The notes under the pieces: model-generated | Told to the model about the DNA's origin: nothing | The model's input: the letters and a program-made list of their open reading frames with translations, nothing else | Database searches by the model: none | Shown: in pieces, positions 1 through 8,126 of the stretch | Layout of the letters: each line of letters starts with the position of its first letter | Numbering within the stretch: the stretch's first letter is position 1 | Source of the DNA: Nostoc sp. FACHB-892 | Lineage (GTDB): Bacteria > Cyanobacteriota > Cyanobacteriia > Cyanobacteriales > Nostocaceae | Length of the DNA: 64,000 nucleotides | Assembly (NCBI RefSeq): GCF_014698795.1 | Contig: NZ_JACJTR010000009.1 | Location: 124,001 to 188,000 of the forward strand | Direction: 5' to 3' | Position numbers and translations under genes: made by a program

Positions 1-396
1 CATCCTTATCGGGTGCTAGAGTTTCATCGAGATCACCAAGGTAAAGAATCGTTGCAAATTCTATCCCATCGGGTAGCGTCAGTGCCTGAGTTTCCTGACT
101 TACAAGAGTCATCACGGCAATGGATGGGCGATCGCTCTTTCCCCTTCCTAATTAAGCTACTAACTCACTCTCCATTAAACTTACCATTATCACAGGCAAA
201 AAAATTAGCTCCTAGTTTGCGCGAGTTCTGGGCAACTATTGCCGATGGTGATGCGGTATTAGATTACCCCCACTTTCCGCTAGAAGTGAGGCGTTATATT
301 CAGTCTTATGGTGCATTGGCGCAGCCCAACCCAGGTATGGCTACTAATGCAACTCTGACGCTGATTGATAATAACAGCACACTTTTGCTGGGTTAG
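1..396 (+). CDS. C-terminal fragment of an unidentified protein
   Basis: The frame is open from base 1 to the stop at 394-396, so the gene starts upstream of the window and about 131 residues are visible. There is no signal peptide or membrane segment in this part. Phrases such as SRQWMGDRSFPFLIKLL and FPLEVRRYIQSY recall the C-terminal extension of cyanobacterial calcineurin-like phosphoesterases, but the catalytic metal-binding motifs would lie upstream and cannot be checked. The frame is clearly coding (normal codon use for this genome, no internal stops). The functional suggestion is weak; the gene call itself is firm. A convergent gene follows after about 130 bp. Confidence 0.6.
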   Translation, partial: HPYRVLEFHRDHQGKESLQILSHRVASVPEFPDLQESSRQWMGDRSFPFLIKLLTHSPLNLPLSQAKKLAPSLREFWATIADGDAVLDYPHFPLEVRRYIQSYGALAQPNPGMATNATLTLIDNNSTLLLG

Positions 397-530
397 GAGT
401 GATGAGTGTCCATGTGAAGGTGACTTTTTTCTCTGGGTTAAAAGCTTGATGACTTTTTAGATAGCGATCGCTCCTACCATAATTCTCCCATTAGAAAGTC
501 ACCAAGACGCGGGCTACTCCCAACTCCCAA

Positions 531-962
531 CTACTTACCAATATCTTCATTCCAAAGTTCCGGGTTAGTTTCAATAAACTCACTCATCATTTGTTCGCAA
601 TTGTCAAGATTAAGATCAATTACTTCCACACCGTGAGATACCATAAATTCTTTAGCCCCAGGAAAAGTTTTGGATTCTCCAACGATGACTTTTTTAATAC
701 CAAATTGTACGACTGCCCCAGCGCATAGATAACACGGCATTAAAGTTGAATAGAGTGTTGTACCTCTGTAGCTGCCAACTCTCCCAGCATTCCGGAGACA
801 ATCAATTTCCGCGTGGGTGACAGGATCGCCATCTTGCACACGTTTATTGTGTCCTTTGCCGAGAATTTGACCATCCTTGACGAGAACCGAACCAATCGGA
901 ATTCCCCCTTCTTTTCTGCCTTGTTTTGCTTCTTGAATAGCAGCTTCCATAAACTCATCCAT
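531..962 (-). CDS. cytosine deaminase (yeast Fcy1-type, CDA superfamily)
   Basis: This 143-residue protein probably deaminates cytosine to uracil in the cytoplasm for pyrimidine salvage. The zinc site is visible as HAE (the proton-shuttle Glu follows the ligand His) and PCYLC (two Cys ligands). The surrounding order EGGIPIGSVLV, GHNKR, THAEIDCL, TTLYSTLMPC and the ending WNEDIGK track the fungal cytosine deaminase rather than tRNA-adenosine deaminase TadA or guanine deaminase. I start at the ATG at 962 because an AGGAG lies 7 bases upstream; the frame runs 9 codons further but lacks a ribosome site. It is divergent from the nucleoside hydrolase, with only 15 bp between start codons. Substrate is inferred by resemblance. 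Confidence 0.85.
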   Translation of the reverse strand: MDEFMEAAIQEAKQGRKEGGIPIGSVLVKDGQILGKGHNKRVQDGDPVTHAEIDCLRNAGRVGSYRGTTLYSTLMPCYLCAGAVVQFGIKKVIVGESKTFPGAKEFMVSHGVEVIDLNLDNCEQMMSEFIETNPELWNEDIGK

Positions 963-977
963 CTTAATTCTCCTTTT

Positions 978-1901
978 ATGACAAAACAACTAGTATTAAT
1001 GGATCACGATGGCGGTGTAGATGATTATTTAGCAACCATGCTGCTGTTGACGATGGATCATATCGAACTCCTTGGTGTCGTCGTCACACCAGCAGATTGC
1101 TACGTTCAACCGGCTGTTAGCGCCACACGTAAAATTATAGATTTGATGCGATTTTCTCATATCCCGGTTGCAGAAAGCACTGTGCGCGGTATCAATCCAT
1201 TTCCTACTCTCTATCGCCGTGATTCGTTTATCGTTGACCATCTCCCCATTCTCAATCAAAGCGAAACCATTACTACGCCTCTGGTTGCCGAAACAGGTCA
1301 AGATTTCATGATCAAGGTTTTGCGGAACGCATCAGACCCCGTAACGTTGATGGTAACTGGGCCGTTGACGACGGTAGCAGTAGCTTTGGACAAAGCACCG
1401 GATATTGAAGCTAAGATTCACAAAATTGTTTGGATGGGGGGTGCGTTGAATGTTGGTGGTAATGTAGAAAAAAGTTTGGAAGCAGGACAAGATGGTTCTG
1501 CCGAATGGAATGTTTATTGGGACGCAGTTTCAGCAGCACGGGTATGGCAAACGCAAATTGAAATTATTATGTGTCCTTTGGATTTGACTAACAATGTCCC
1601 AGTTACATCGGAGTTAGTGTACAAAATGGGACGACAACGCCACTATCCCATCTCTGATTTAGCCGGACAATGTTATGCATTAGTTATCCCCCAAGATTAT
1701 TATTTTTGGGATGTCTTAGCAACAGCTTATCTGGGACATCCAGAATTTTATCAATTGCGCGAATGGGAAATAGAAATTATCACCAAAGGTCTGAGTCAGG
1801 GACGCACTAAAGTAGTTCCCGGTGGTCGGAAAATCTATGCAATGGATAAGGTAGATAAAGATGCCTTTTATGATTATATTTTGCAACAATGGGCAAGATA
1901 A
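978..1901 (+). CDS. nucleoside hydrolase (inosine-uridine preferring family)
   Basis: The 307-residue protein has the usual length of the nucleoside hydrolase family, which cleaves the N-glycosidic bond of ribonucleosides to ribose and free base. The N-terminal calcium-binding cluster reads DHDGGVDD at residues 8-15; the four Asp of the canonical DTDPGxDD are kept, with Gly in place of Pro. MVTGPLTTVAVAL, a conserved core strand-turn, and the downstream DLTNNVP segment fit the family. I start at the ATG at 978: longer starts would run through the divergent deaminase gene. Paired with the deaminase it would turn cytidine into cytosine and then uracil. True substrate (pyrimidine nucleoside, purine nucleoside or nicotinamide riboside) cannot be read from the sequence. 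Confidence 0.88.
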   Translation: MTKQLVLMDHDGGVDDYLATMLLLTMDHIELLGVVVTPADCYVQPAVSATRKIIDLMRFSHIPVAESTVRGINPFPTLYRRDSFIVDHLPILNQSETITTPLVAETGQDFMIKVLRNASDPVTLMVTGPLTTVAVALDKAPDIEAKIHKIVWMGGALNVGGNVEKSLEAGQDGSAEWNVYWDAVSAARVWQTQIEIIMCPLDLTNNVPVTSELVYKMGRQRHYPISDLAGQCYALVIPQDYYFWDVLATAYLGHPEFYQLREWEIEIITKGLSQGRTKVVPGGRKIYAMDKVDKDAFYDYILQQWAR

Positions 1902-1952
1902 AAGCTAAAAATTAGGTGGCTGGCGTGGATACTGAAATTGGATTGCTATCTG

Positions 1953-3251
1953 CTATTTAGGTGCCGCCATTAAGTAAAGAAGTTTGTCATTAAAATGAAG
2001 ATCCTGCAATTCAGGAGGTGGAGGAACAAGTGGTGGGCCTTCAATGATTACAGGAATTATTTCGGGGGAACGCAATCCATCATATCCTTGTCGTTCAAGG
2101 GCATATAACACTTCTTTAAGTACCCACGGCGATTCTTTCGCAGCAGTAGACCAAAATAGTAGGAAAAGATCGCATTCATCAATATTACGATAAAGTTCTT
2201 TCTCCCAGCGATCGCCAGGTTCTAAGTTAAGGATATCTTGAAAAATTGTAATGCCACTTACAGCAAGTCCTTGTACCCTTTTAAGAACTTCTATCCGATC
2301 TTTGGAAGAATAAGAGACGAATGCTTTTCTATAATGCATAGCAACCTCTCCTACTAGCTGAGGGTTTTTGGATGTAGAAGACCCATAAGGAATAATTGAT
2401 AGCTTGAATTTTAGATGACCCAGGGGAATTGTGTTTTGACTTACAGTAACAGTTCCAATGACTGTTTTTTGAGTGATATCGGCAGGAACCGTTACTCCAA
2501 ATTGAATAGAATCTGCTCTACCATTCCAAATCAACTGTTGAACCGACTCGTCCACTTCTAGTTTTGGAACGGACAAGTTAAAAGTGAGTTCACTTCCCCG
2601 TTGAATAGGGATTCCTAAACTTTTCACTCCTAACTGTTTAGCATCAGGATCAAATTGTTGAGCATACTGTTTGACAATTTTAACTTCTTCAGGAAGATGA
2701 AGAAAGACTTGGACGAGGAACATATCATCTGGAGTTATAGAAGAAGGACTGAACACACTACAATCTACTAAATCTTTGTTTATATCAGTAAATTCTAAAG
2801 ATCGTTCTTGAATAGTTGGGGTTTCTTGTAGCTGCGCTTTTAACTGCTTAATAACTTCTTTTTCAACCTTGATATCACCACCACCCCTACTTAACTCATT
2901 CACTATAACAATATTCTTACTATTTGATTCTATCTTTAACTCAATGGCTTGACGACTCAAACTGTAATCCGAAAATTCAGTGTTTTGAGGCTTTTTTATA
3001 TCTAACGGTGGTTGCGGTTTTCTTCTCTTCCAAGCAGATATTTCAATATAATTCTTATGGACAAACCATATATATCTGTCCTTGATAGAGCTTTTCAAGG
3101 TAATTCTATAATATTCTTCCTCTTCAACATAACAAATAGCTTCCAAGACGCTTTTGCCTCGAATGAAAAGTTTTTCATCTTCAGCTAGTTCTGCTAATTC
3201 ACTTGGACGAACTTTGAGGAAAGTATCAGAAGTTACTGTAAAAATAAACAT
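1953..3251 (-). CDS. TIR-domain protein with N-terminal beta domains
   Basis: 432 residues. Residues 308-405 form a bacterial TIR domain: strand A KAFVSYSSKD, then IFQDILNLEPGDRW, the strand DLFLLFWS, and SPWVLKE with a candidate catalytic Glu380 at the position used by NAD-cleaving TIR enzymes. Residues 165-290 form a beta-rich module (SPSSITPDDMFLVQVFLH and following) that I have the impression recurs before TIR domains in bacterial proteins. Residues 1-72 look like a small SH3-like domain (FTVTSDTFLKV... WFVHKNYIEI). No signal peptide or membrane span. A GAGGGG lies about 9 bases before the ATG. It sits 20 bp downstream of a NUDIX gene in the same direction. TIR enzymes hydrolyse NAD+; this activity is inferred, not shown. 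Confidence 0.85.
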   Translation of the reverse strand: MFIFTVTSDTFLKVRPSELAELAEDEKLFIRGKSVLEAICYVEEEEYYRITLKSSIKDRYIWFVHKNYIEISAWKRRKPQPPLDIKKPQNTEFSDYSLSRQAIELKIESNSKNIVIVNELSRGGGDIKVEKEVIKQLKAQLQETPTIQERSLEFTDINKDLVDCSVFSPSSITPDDMFLVQVFLHLPEEVKIVKQYAQQFDPDAKQLGVKSLGIPIQRGSELTFNLSVPKLEVDESVQQLIWNGRADSIQFGVTVPADITQKTVIGTVTVSQNTIPLGHLKFKLSIIPYGSSTSKNPQLVGEVAMHYRKAFVSYSSKDRIEVLKRVQGLAVSGITIFQDILNLEPGDRWEKELYRNIDECDLFLLFWSTAAKESPWVLKEVLYALERQGYDGLRSPEIIPVIIEGPPLVPPPPELQDLHFNDKLLYLMAAPK

Positions 3252-3271
3252 AATAATTACCCCTCAAATTA

Positions 3272-3823
3272 TTAACAAGTTAAAAAATTTAAACCTAAGA
3301 AAATAGCCGCAACAGTTCCCGCCACAGAAATTTCACCTTGGGCAATTTTATCTACAACTGATTCTATAGAAATAAATACAACTTCAAGTTCTTCTGTAAT
3401 ATCTAGTTGCTGCTCTCCAAATTTGCTCACATTCTCTGCTAAAAATAAATGTATTTGATTGGTATCTTTACTCGGCTTATCGTACAAAATTCCGATTTTT
3501 CTAAATTCTTGGGGAATATAACCAGTCTCTTCGGTCAGTTCTCTAATTGCTGCTACTTCTGCACTCTCTTTTGTAGGGTCAAAATTACCTGCTGGCAGTT
3601 CTAAGAAAAATTCACCTACGGCATGTCTGTATTGCCGAACAAAAATTATCTCTTTGTTACTAGTAATAGGTAAAACCATTGCAACGTCAGGCTTAATACT
3701 GACAAAATAATCATCTATAATTTTACCATTGGGTAATTCTATTTCATCTTGCCTCACCTGACACCAAAGATGATCTAAAACCATTTTTGATTTTAAAATC
3801 TTCCATTTTTTTAAGTCGTTCAT
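3272..3823 (-). CDS. NUDIX hydrolase, ADP-ribose pyrophosphatase-like
   Basis: 183 residues with a Nudix box at 79-102: G, then E87, seven residues, then REL-T-EETGY, matching the metal-binding REUxEExGU core; one extra residue lies between the first Gly and the Glu. The leader FVRQYRHAVGEFFLELPAG is typical of the ADP-ribose/NudF branch (RQYR...ELPAG). Such enzymes split ADP-ribose into AMP and ribose-5-phosphate. It is the upstream gene of a two-gene operon with the TIR protein (20 bp gap), which makes ADP-ribose, the product of NAD cleavage, an attractive substrate. No ribosome site is obvious; the ATG at 3823 is kept because the domain begins soon after. Confidence 0.88.
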   Translation of the reverse strand: MNDLKKWKILKSKMVLDHLWCQVRQDEIELPNGKIIDDYFVSIKPDVAMVLPITSNKEIIFVRQYRHAVGEFFLELPAGNFDPTKESAEVAAIRELTEETGYIPQEFRKIGILYDKPSKDTNQIHLFLAENVSKFGEQQLDITEELEVVFISIESVVDKIAQGEISVAGTVAAIFLGLNFLTC

Positions 3824-3950
3824 AAATAAAAATAATGTATAAAACCTTTAATTATCAACCAATGAATGTAAAAAAGTATAACAGATGCATCTGATAATCT
3901 AAACTTTGAACTTACACTGGCTTTTGCATAACATAATATGTATAAGTAGT

Positions 3951-5003
3951 ATGCAAATAAATATAAATTCATTTACAGTAAACAAAAGGTTTCCGTTGAC
4001 TATTAGTCGAGGTACAACGGCACAGACAACTAATGTATGGGTGAGAATTTCACACGATGGCATCGAAGGCTGGGGAGAAGCATCGCCATTCGGCGTAGGT
4101 AATCATCGGCAATCAACTGATACGATCAAAGATGCTTTAGAACAAGTTGTACCACTGTTACAAGCATTCAGTCCCTTACAAAGGCAGCAAATTGAACAAG
4201 TTTTAACACAAAACCAAGTTCCTTCTGCTGCTAAAGCAGCTTTAGATATAGCAATGCATGACTGGTTGGGTAAGCGCGTAGGATTACCCTTGTGGCAAAT
4301 TTGGGGACTCGATTGCAATCAAATAGTACCGACTTCAGTCACAATTGGGATTAATTCGCCTGAAGCAGCCAGGGCTAGGGCGCGAGACTGGTTACAATTT
4401 ACTGATGTCCGGCTTTTCAAGGTTAAGTTAGGTAGTCCAAATGGCATAGATGCAGATAAAAAAATGCTATTGGCAGTGCGAGAAGAAGCACCTGAACTAG
4501 AATTTTTTGTTGATGCCAACGGGGGTTGGAGTTTAGAAGATGCGATCGCAATGTGCAATTGGCTAGCTGAATTGGGTATAAAATATGTAGAACAGCCATT
4601 GCCACGGGGGCAGGAACCAAGTTTAGCAAAACTCAAAGAACACTCTCCTTTGCCCATCTTTGTCGATGAAAGTTGTTTCACAAGCTCCGATATTCCCCAT
4701 TTGGCAAACTACGTGGATGGTATTAATATCAAACTGATGAAATCAGGGGGACTAACCGAGGCAATGCGAATGGTACATACAGCGCGAGCATATCGGTTGC
4801 AAGTAATGTTCGGTTGCTACTCTGACAGTTCGCTAGCTAATACAGCAGCATTACAGCTAGCACCACTAGCTGATTATTTAGATTTAGACAGTCACCTGAA
4901 TTTAATCGATGATCCTTTTACGGGTGCATTGCTAAAAGAAGGGAGAGTTTTGCCAAACGATTTACCAGGATTGGGAGTACAACACAGTGCGTCTGCCACT
5001 TAA
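3951..5003 (+). CDS. dipeptide epimerase / N-acyl amino acid racemase-like enzyme (enolase superfamily)
   Basis: 350 residues. The muconate-lactonizing subgroup layout is complete: catalytic KVK (157-159), metal ligands D188 (DANGG), E214 (VEQP) and D239 (DES), and the second catalytic Lys in KLMKSGG (261-267). This matches L-Ala-D/L-Glu epimerases, which act on cell-wall dipeptides; related proteins are N-acyl-glutamate racemases. I use the ATG at 3951; the frame extends 15 codons upstream but that part reads as leader and aligns with no family. No clear ribosome site. The next gene overlaps its 3' end by 17 bases, so the two are translationally coupled. Substrate could be Ala-Glu, another dipeptide, or an N-acyl amino acid. 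Confidence 0.88.
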   Translation: MQININSFTVNKRFPLTISRGTTAQTTNVWVRISHDGIEGWGEASPFGVGNHRQSTDTIKDALEQVVPLLQAFSPLQRQQIEQVLTQNQVPSAAKAALDIAMHDWLGKRVGLPLWQIWGLDCNQIVPTSVTIGINSPEAARARARDWLQFTDVRLFKVKLGSPNGIDADKKMLLAVREEAPELEFFVDANGGWSLEDAIAMCNWLAELGIKYVEQPLPRGQEPSLAKLKEHSPLPIFVDESCFTSSDIPHLANYVDGINIKLMKSGGLTEAMRMVHTARAYRLQVMFGCYSDSSLANTAALQLAPLADYLDLDSHLNLIDDPFTGALLKEGRVLPNDLPGLGVQHSASAT

Positions 5004-6033
5004 TCAACGAATAGCTATCTTGCTTCATGAGGGAACTACTGGAACTCAGGGCAAAACAGGTCTAGCAATTTTACGCTATAGTGAAGCCCCAATCGTAACC
5101 GTAATAGATCGCGAGTGTGCTGGCAAATCCCTACTAGAATTAACAGGTATCAAGCGAGATGTGCCGATTGTGGCATCGTTAGCCGCAGCCCTGGAGTACA
5201 AGCCGGAAGTTTTGGTAATAGGCATTGCTCCAGGAGGTGGTGCTGTACCAGATGATTACTGGGTGGAAATCAAAGGCGCTTTAGAAGCTGGAATGTCGTT
5301 GGTAAATGGTTTGCATACACCAATGGCAAACATACCAGAGTTAAATACACTGCTCAAACCAGGGCAACTAATTTGGGATGTACGAAAAGAGCCGCCTAAT
5401 ATAAGCGTTGCTAGTGGCATGGCACGCACCCTTCCCTGTCGGCGGGTTTTGACTGTGGGAACGGATATGGCGATTGGTAAAATGTCAACTAGTTTAGAGT
5501 TACATTGGGCATCAAAACTACGGGGCTGGCGTTCTAAATTCCTCGCCACAGGTCAAACTGGGGTGATGTTAAAAGGTGATGGCGTGGCTTTAGATGCCGT
5601 GCGGGTAGACTTTGCTGCTGGTGCTGTGGAACAAATAGTTATGCGTTATGGCAAAAACTATGACATCCTGCACATTGAAGGACAAGGTTCACTACTACAT
5701 CCTGGTTCAACGGCAACCCTACCCTTAATTCGTGGTTCACAACCAACTCAACTGGTGTTAGTCCATCGGGCGGGACAAGTTCATGTCCGCAATCATCCCC
5801 ATGTAGTAATTCCACCTTTACCAGAGGTAATTCGGCTTTATGAAACCGTTGCTAGTGCTGGTGGCGCTTTTGGAACTGTTACTGTAGCAGGTATAGCCCT
5901 TAACACAGCCCATCTAGATGAGTCTGCGGCCGAGGAAAGCATCGCTCAAACAATAGCAGAAACTGGGCTACCTTGCACTGATGTAGTCCGCTTTGATGCC
6001 AATGTGCTATTGGATGCGGTGATGAAGGATTAG
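4987..6033 (+). CDS. DUF1611 protein (DgcN-like P-loop protein)
   Basis: 348 residues starting with GTG inside the 3' end of the epimerase gene. The C-terminal half carries a P-loop, GTDMAIGKMS (158-167), followed by FLATGQTGVM and HIEGQGSLLHPG, the signature of the DUF1611 family. One member, DgcN, is a D-glutamate N-acetyltransferase of marine bacteria that works with DgcA, an enolase-superfamily N-acyl-D-glutamate racemase. The overlap with an enolase-superfamily epimerase here reproduces that pairing. No signal peptide. That this protein has DgcN activity is inference from family plus neighbour; older annotations treat the family simply as P-loop NTPases. Confidence 0.85.
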   Translation: MRLPLNQRIAILLHEGTTGTQGKTGLAILRYSEAPIVTVIDRECAGKSLLELTGIKRDVPIVASLAAALEYKPEVLVIGIAPGGGAVPDDYWVEIKGALEAGMSLVNGLHTPMANIPELNTLLKPGQLIWDVRKEPPNISVASGMARTLPCRRVLTVGTDMAIGKMSTSLELHWASKLRGWRSKFLATGQTGVMLKGDGVALDAVRVDFAAGAVEQIVMRYGKNYDILHIEGQGSLLHPGSTATLPLIRGSQPTQLVLVHRAGQVHVRNHPHVVIPPLPEVIRLYETVASAGGAFGTVTVAGIALNTAHLDESAAEESIAQTIAETGLPCTDVVRFDANVLLDAVMKD

Positions 6034-6324
6034 ATGTAGATTTTACTTTATCCAAAAACCATTGCAATATTACAAACGCTAAATGCGATTACTAGTAGAG
6101 ACGCAAAATCGTTACGCTAACGTGTCTCTACCCTTTTATTTTGCGATTTAAAAAACTGCTTAATTTATAGTGCTTTCGGCGGCTGGAGCAGCTTCGCCTA
6201 AATCCCCTATGCCTGATAAGTAACTTTTATTAAAATAATCAGCCTTTTTTTGTCAAGTCCTCTTGACACTTTGTAACAATATTGTTAAATTTAGTTACAT
6301 AAGTAAATAAAAAAAGAAAAAACT
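6034..6324. other. spacer with a short palindrome
   Basis: This stretch between the DUF1611 gene and psb34 holds a TAGAGACG-type inverted repeat (listed separately), AT-rich sequence and presumably the psb34 promoter. No further coding sequence was seen. Confidence 0.6.
6095..6131. repeat. TAGAGACG palindromic repeat, copy 1
   Basis: GTAGAGACG (6095-6103) is mirrored by CGTGTCTCTAC (6121-6131, one extra base), around a 17-base loop. Related hairpins occur at 36233-36262 and 53409-53436, so this is a small dispersed palindromic family. Confidence 0.7.
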
Positions 6325-6495
6325 ATGTACACTACTGTAAATGAAAACGGTATTATCAATAATTACGCAACTGAACCCAAGGTTTACTACGCCGAGTACC
6401 CGGCAATTTGGGAACAACGTAAATACGTTTTACAAGGACTTTTTGCGACTTTAATTGTCACAACTTTAGTTTTGGTTGGTTTTAGCGTTAGCTAA
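6325..6495 (+). CDS. psb34: Psb34-like photosystem II assembly protein (HliP-like small membrane protein)
   Basis: A 56-residue protein, MYTTVNENGIINNYATEPK at the start, then one hydrophobic helix (about residues 36-54, FATLIVTTLVLVGF). The N-terminal part (GIINNYATEPKVYYAEYP) matches the single-helix Psb34 family, relatives of high-light-inducible proteins that bind the CP47 side of photosystem II assembly intermediates in the thylakoid membrane. It is monocistronic, with a good hairpin-plus-T-run terminator 55 bases downstream. The ATG at 6325 follows a purine-rich AAAGAAAAA rather than a strong ribosome site. Identification rests on length, topology and N-terminal motif. Confidence 0.8.
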   Translation: MYTTVNENGIINNYATEPKVYYAEYPAIWEQRKYVLQGLFATLIVTTLVLVGFSVS

Positions 6496-6549
6496 AATTT
6501 TTCCATTTCCGTATCGCTGTATCTCATTGTCATTCTCAATTCTCTCTTA

Positions 6550-6579
6550 CCTCGGTTAGTTGTTTCTCCGAGGTTTTTT
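6550..6579 (+). terminator. rho-independent terminator of psb34
   Basis: CCTCGG (6550-6555) pairs with CCGAGG (6568-6573) and is followed by a run of six T. Confidence 0.85.
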
Positions 6580-6697
6580 ATGTTTTAGACCTGTGAGTTA
6601 GCTTTGTTCCCCGTAGGCATCGCACCTCAAACGGCGACGTTGTAATATAACTGCGATCGCTCATAAAATAAAGACAAATCAATAAAAAGGGGTGTTT

Positions 6698-6895
6698 ATG
6701 ACAACCCAACTCGGTGAAACCAAATCTTCAACAAAACTTATAATATCTTGGGAAGCGTTGCCCGCAGATTTTCAGTTAGAGGATGAACCAGTGGAAAATA
6801 CAGGTCAGCCACTATTAGCTGGTGCTTTGCGCGAAAGCCTTGAGATAAGTGCTTATTTGCAATCTCAAGGTATCGAGCCAAATAATTTGCCTTAG
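6698..6895 (+). pseudogene. N-terminal fragment of a Uma2-family nuclease
   Basis: 65 residues with a good ribosome site (AAGGGG 7 bases before ATG 6698). The reading LPADFQLEDEPVENTGQP and LLAGALRESLEI is the conserved N-terminal segment of one branch of the Uma2 (DUF820) PD-(D/E)XK family, in which proteins are usually near 200 residues. Here the similarity ends at about residue 50 and a different short tail (AYLQSQGIEPNNLP) leads to a stop, so the nuclease core is missing. It is either a decayed gene or a small stand-alone protein derived from one. Because the ribosome site and frame are intact, it may still be expressed. Confidence 0.55.
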
Positions 6896-7183
6896 TATAT
6901 ATGCTTGCTTAAGTAAAAAGGTGCTAAGTGTAATCGCTTAATCTATATTTTGCTAGTTTCTTGCAAATGTAACAAAAAACACTTTTCTATATAAATACAC
7001 CCCAGTATGAAGCAAATTATGAAAGAGTGGGTTATTAAGCAGAAACTCAAGTATATCTAAAAAGCTACTTCCCGAGAAAAAAGCAATAAAAGAAAAAAAT
7101 AACGTTTTTGATGAATCAAAACAGAGAATTATTCGTCACTTAAACTATCAATTCCCCACCTAGTTTTTACTGGAGGATGATTT

Positions 7184-7960
7184 ATGTCATCACAACTGTT
7201 TCGATTGATAGCTTTAGGCAGTCTCGGCTTATCTTTGTGTTTGGGCAATTCTGTAGCAATGGCGCAATATGACTCTACTGGCGATGGCGTTGTCGTACCA
7301 ACAGTACCATCAGGTGGGTCATCAGTACCAATAGATACATCAACAGGTATACCACCTTCACCCTCGACTGACGGGACAACTCGGTTTACCTGTCAAACTT
7401 ATAATGGTCAGTATACCGTTATGTATCAGCCACAAAGTCAACCAGGGCAATTCTTTCCTTGGGCTGCGCCTGCGACTTTAGGCGGTGGTTGGGATACACA
7501 AAGACGTTGTGCAACAATTGCTAGTCGCTTAGAACTTTATCGCCCAGATGGTTTATTAGAACTCCAGACATCTGTAGAAAATAACGAAAATATTGTCTGC
7601 GTTACAACAGAAGCTGACCCAAGCTGTAGAATTGTGCTGACAGTACCGCGTGGGAAAGATCCTGTTGTTATCCGCAATAGCATTTTTCAAAACTTGACTA
7701 CTGCTGACAGTGGACAACAAACTATAGCTGTTAACACTTATGGCAATCGCAGTAGTGGGGGGAATGAATTATATAATTTAGGACGCACGCTTCTGGGTAG
7801 TGGTAAGAATCGGATTAGTTCATCTAGAGGTGGGATTAATCTGAAACCGTTCCTCGATCGCAAAGATGGCGGTACTGCGAACAACCTCCGCAATGGAGTG
7901 ACAATTCGTGGTCAGTCTCAACCTAATGGCGCTCGTCTAAATCCTGGTTATTTCCGCTGA
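7184..7960 (+). CDS. secreted COP23-domain protein
   Basis: 258 residues. An N-terminal signal peptide (hydrophobic LFRLIALGSLGLSLCLG, cleavage probably after AMA at about residue 27) is followed by a low-complexity Pro/Ser/Thr linker and then a COP23 domain (about 65-175): RFTCQTYNGQYTVMY, a W-containing turn, RCATIASRLELY, and paired Cys (VCVTT...SCRIVL). COP23 was named from a circadian-oscillating membrane protein of a unicellular cyanobacterium; the biochemical role is unknown. The C-terminal 80 residues are Gly/Asn/Arg-rich and probably disordered. GGAGG lies 9 bases before the ATG. Monocistronic. Confidence 0.8.
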   Translation: MSSQLFRLIALGSLGLSLCLGNSVAMAQYDSTGDGVVVPTVPSGGSSVPIDTSTGIPPSPSTDGTTRFTCQTYNGQYTVMYQPQSQPGQFFPWAAPATLGGGWDTQRRCATIASRLELYRPDGLLELQTSVENNENIVCVTTEADPSCRIVLTVPRGKDPVVIRNSIFQNLTTADSGQQTIAVNTYGNRSSGGNELYNLGRTLLGSGKNRISSSRGGINLKPFLDRKDGGTANNLRNGVTIRGQSQPNGARLNPGYFR

Positions 7961-8126
7961 TTAATAGGTAATTATCACAGGTAATTAGAGAGTGGGGAAA
8001 TCCAAGTATTGCTTCAATTTCATTTCGAGATAAAAAACTGGAAATAAGATGCATGGAATGTCCTCCAGAACAATACTTGAGCGCAATTTATTTCCCCACC
8101 TACTCAATAACTTTTGATAGTAATAC

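Noticed and set aside
813-977. 55-codon upstream extension of the nucleoside hydrolase
   Set aside because: It runs through the divergent deaminase gene and has no family similarity.
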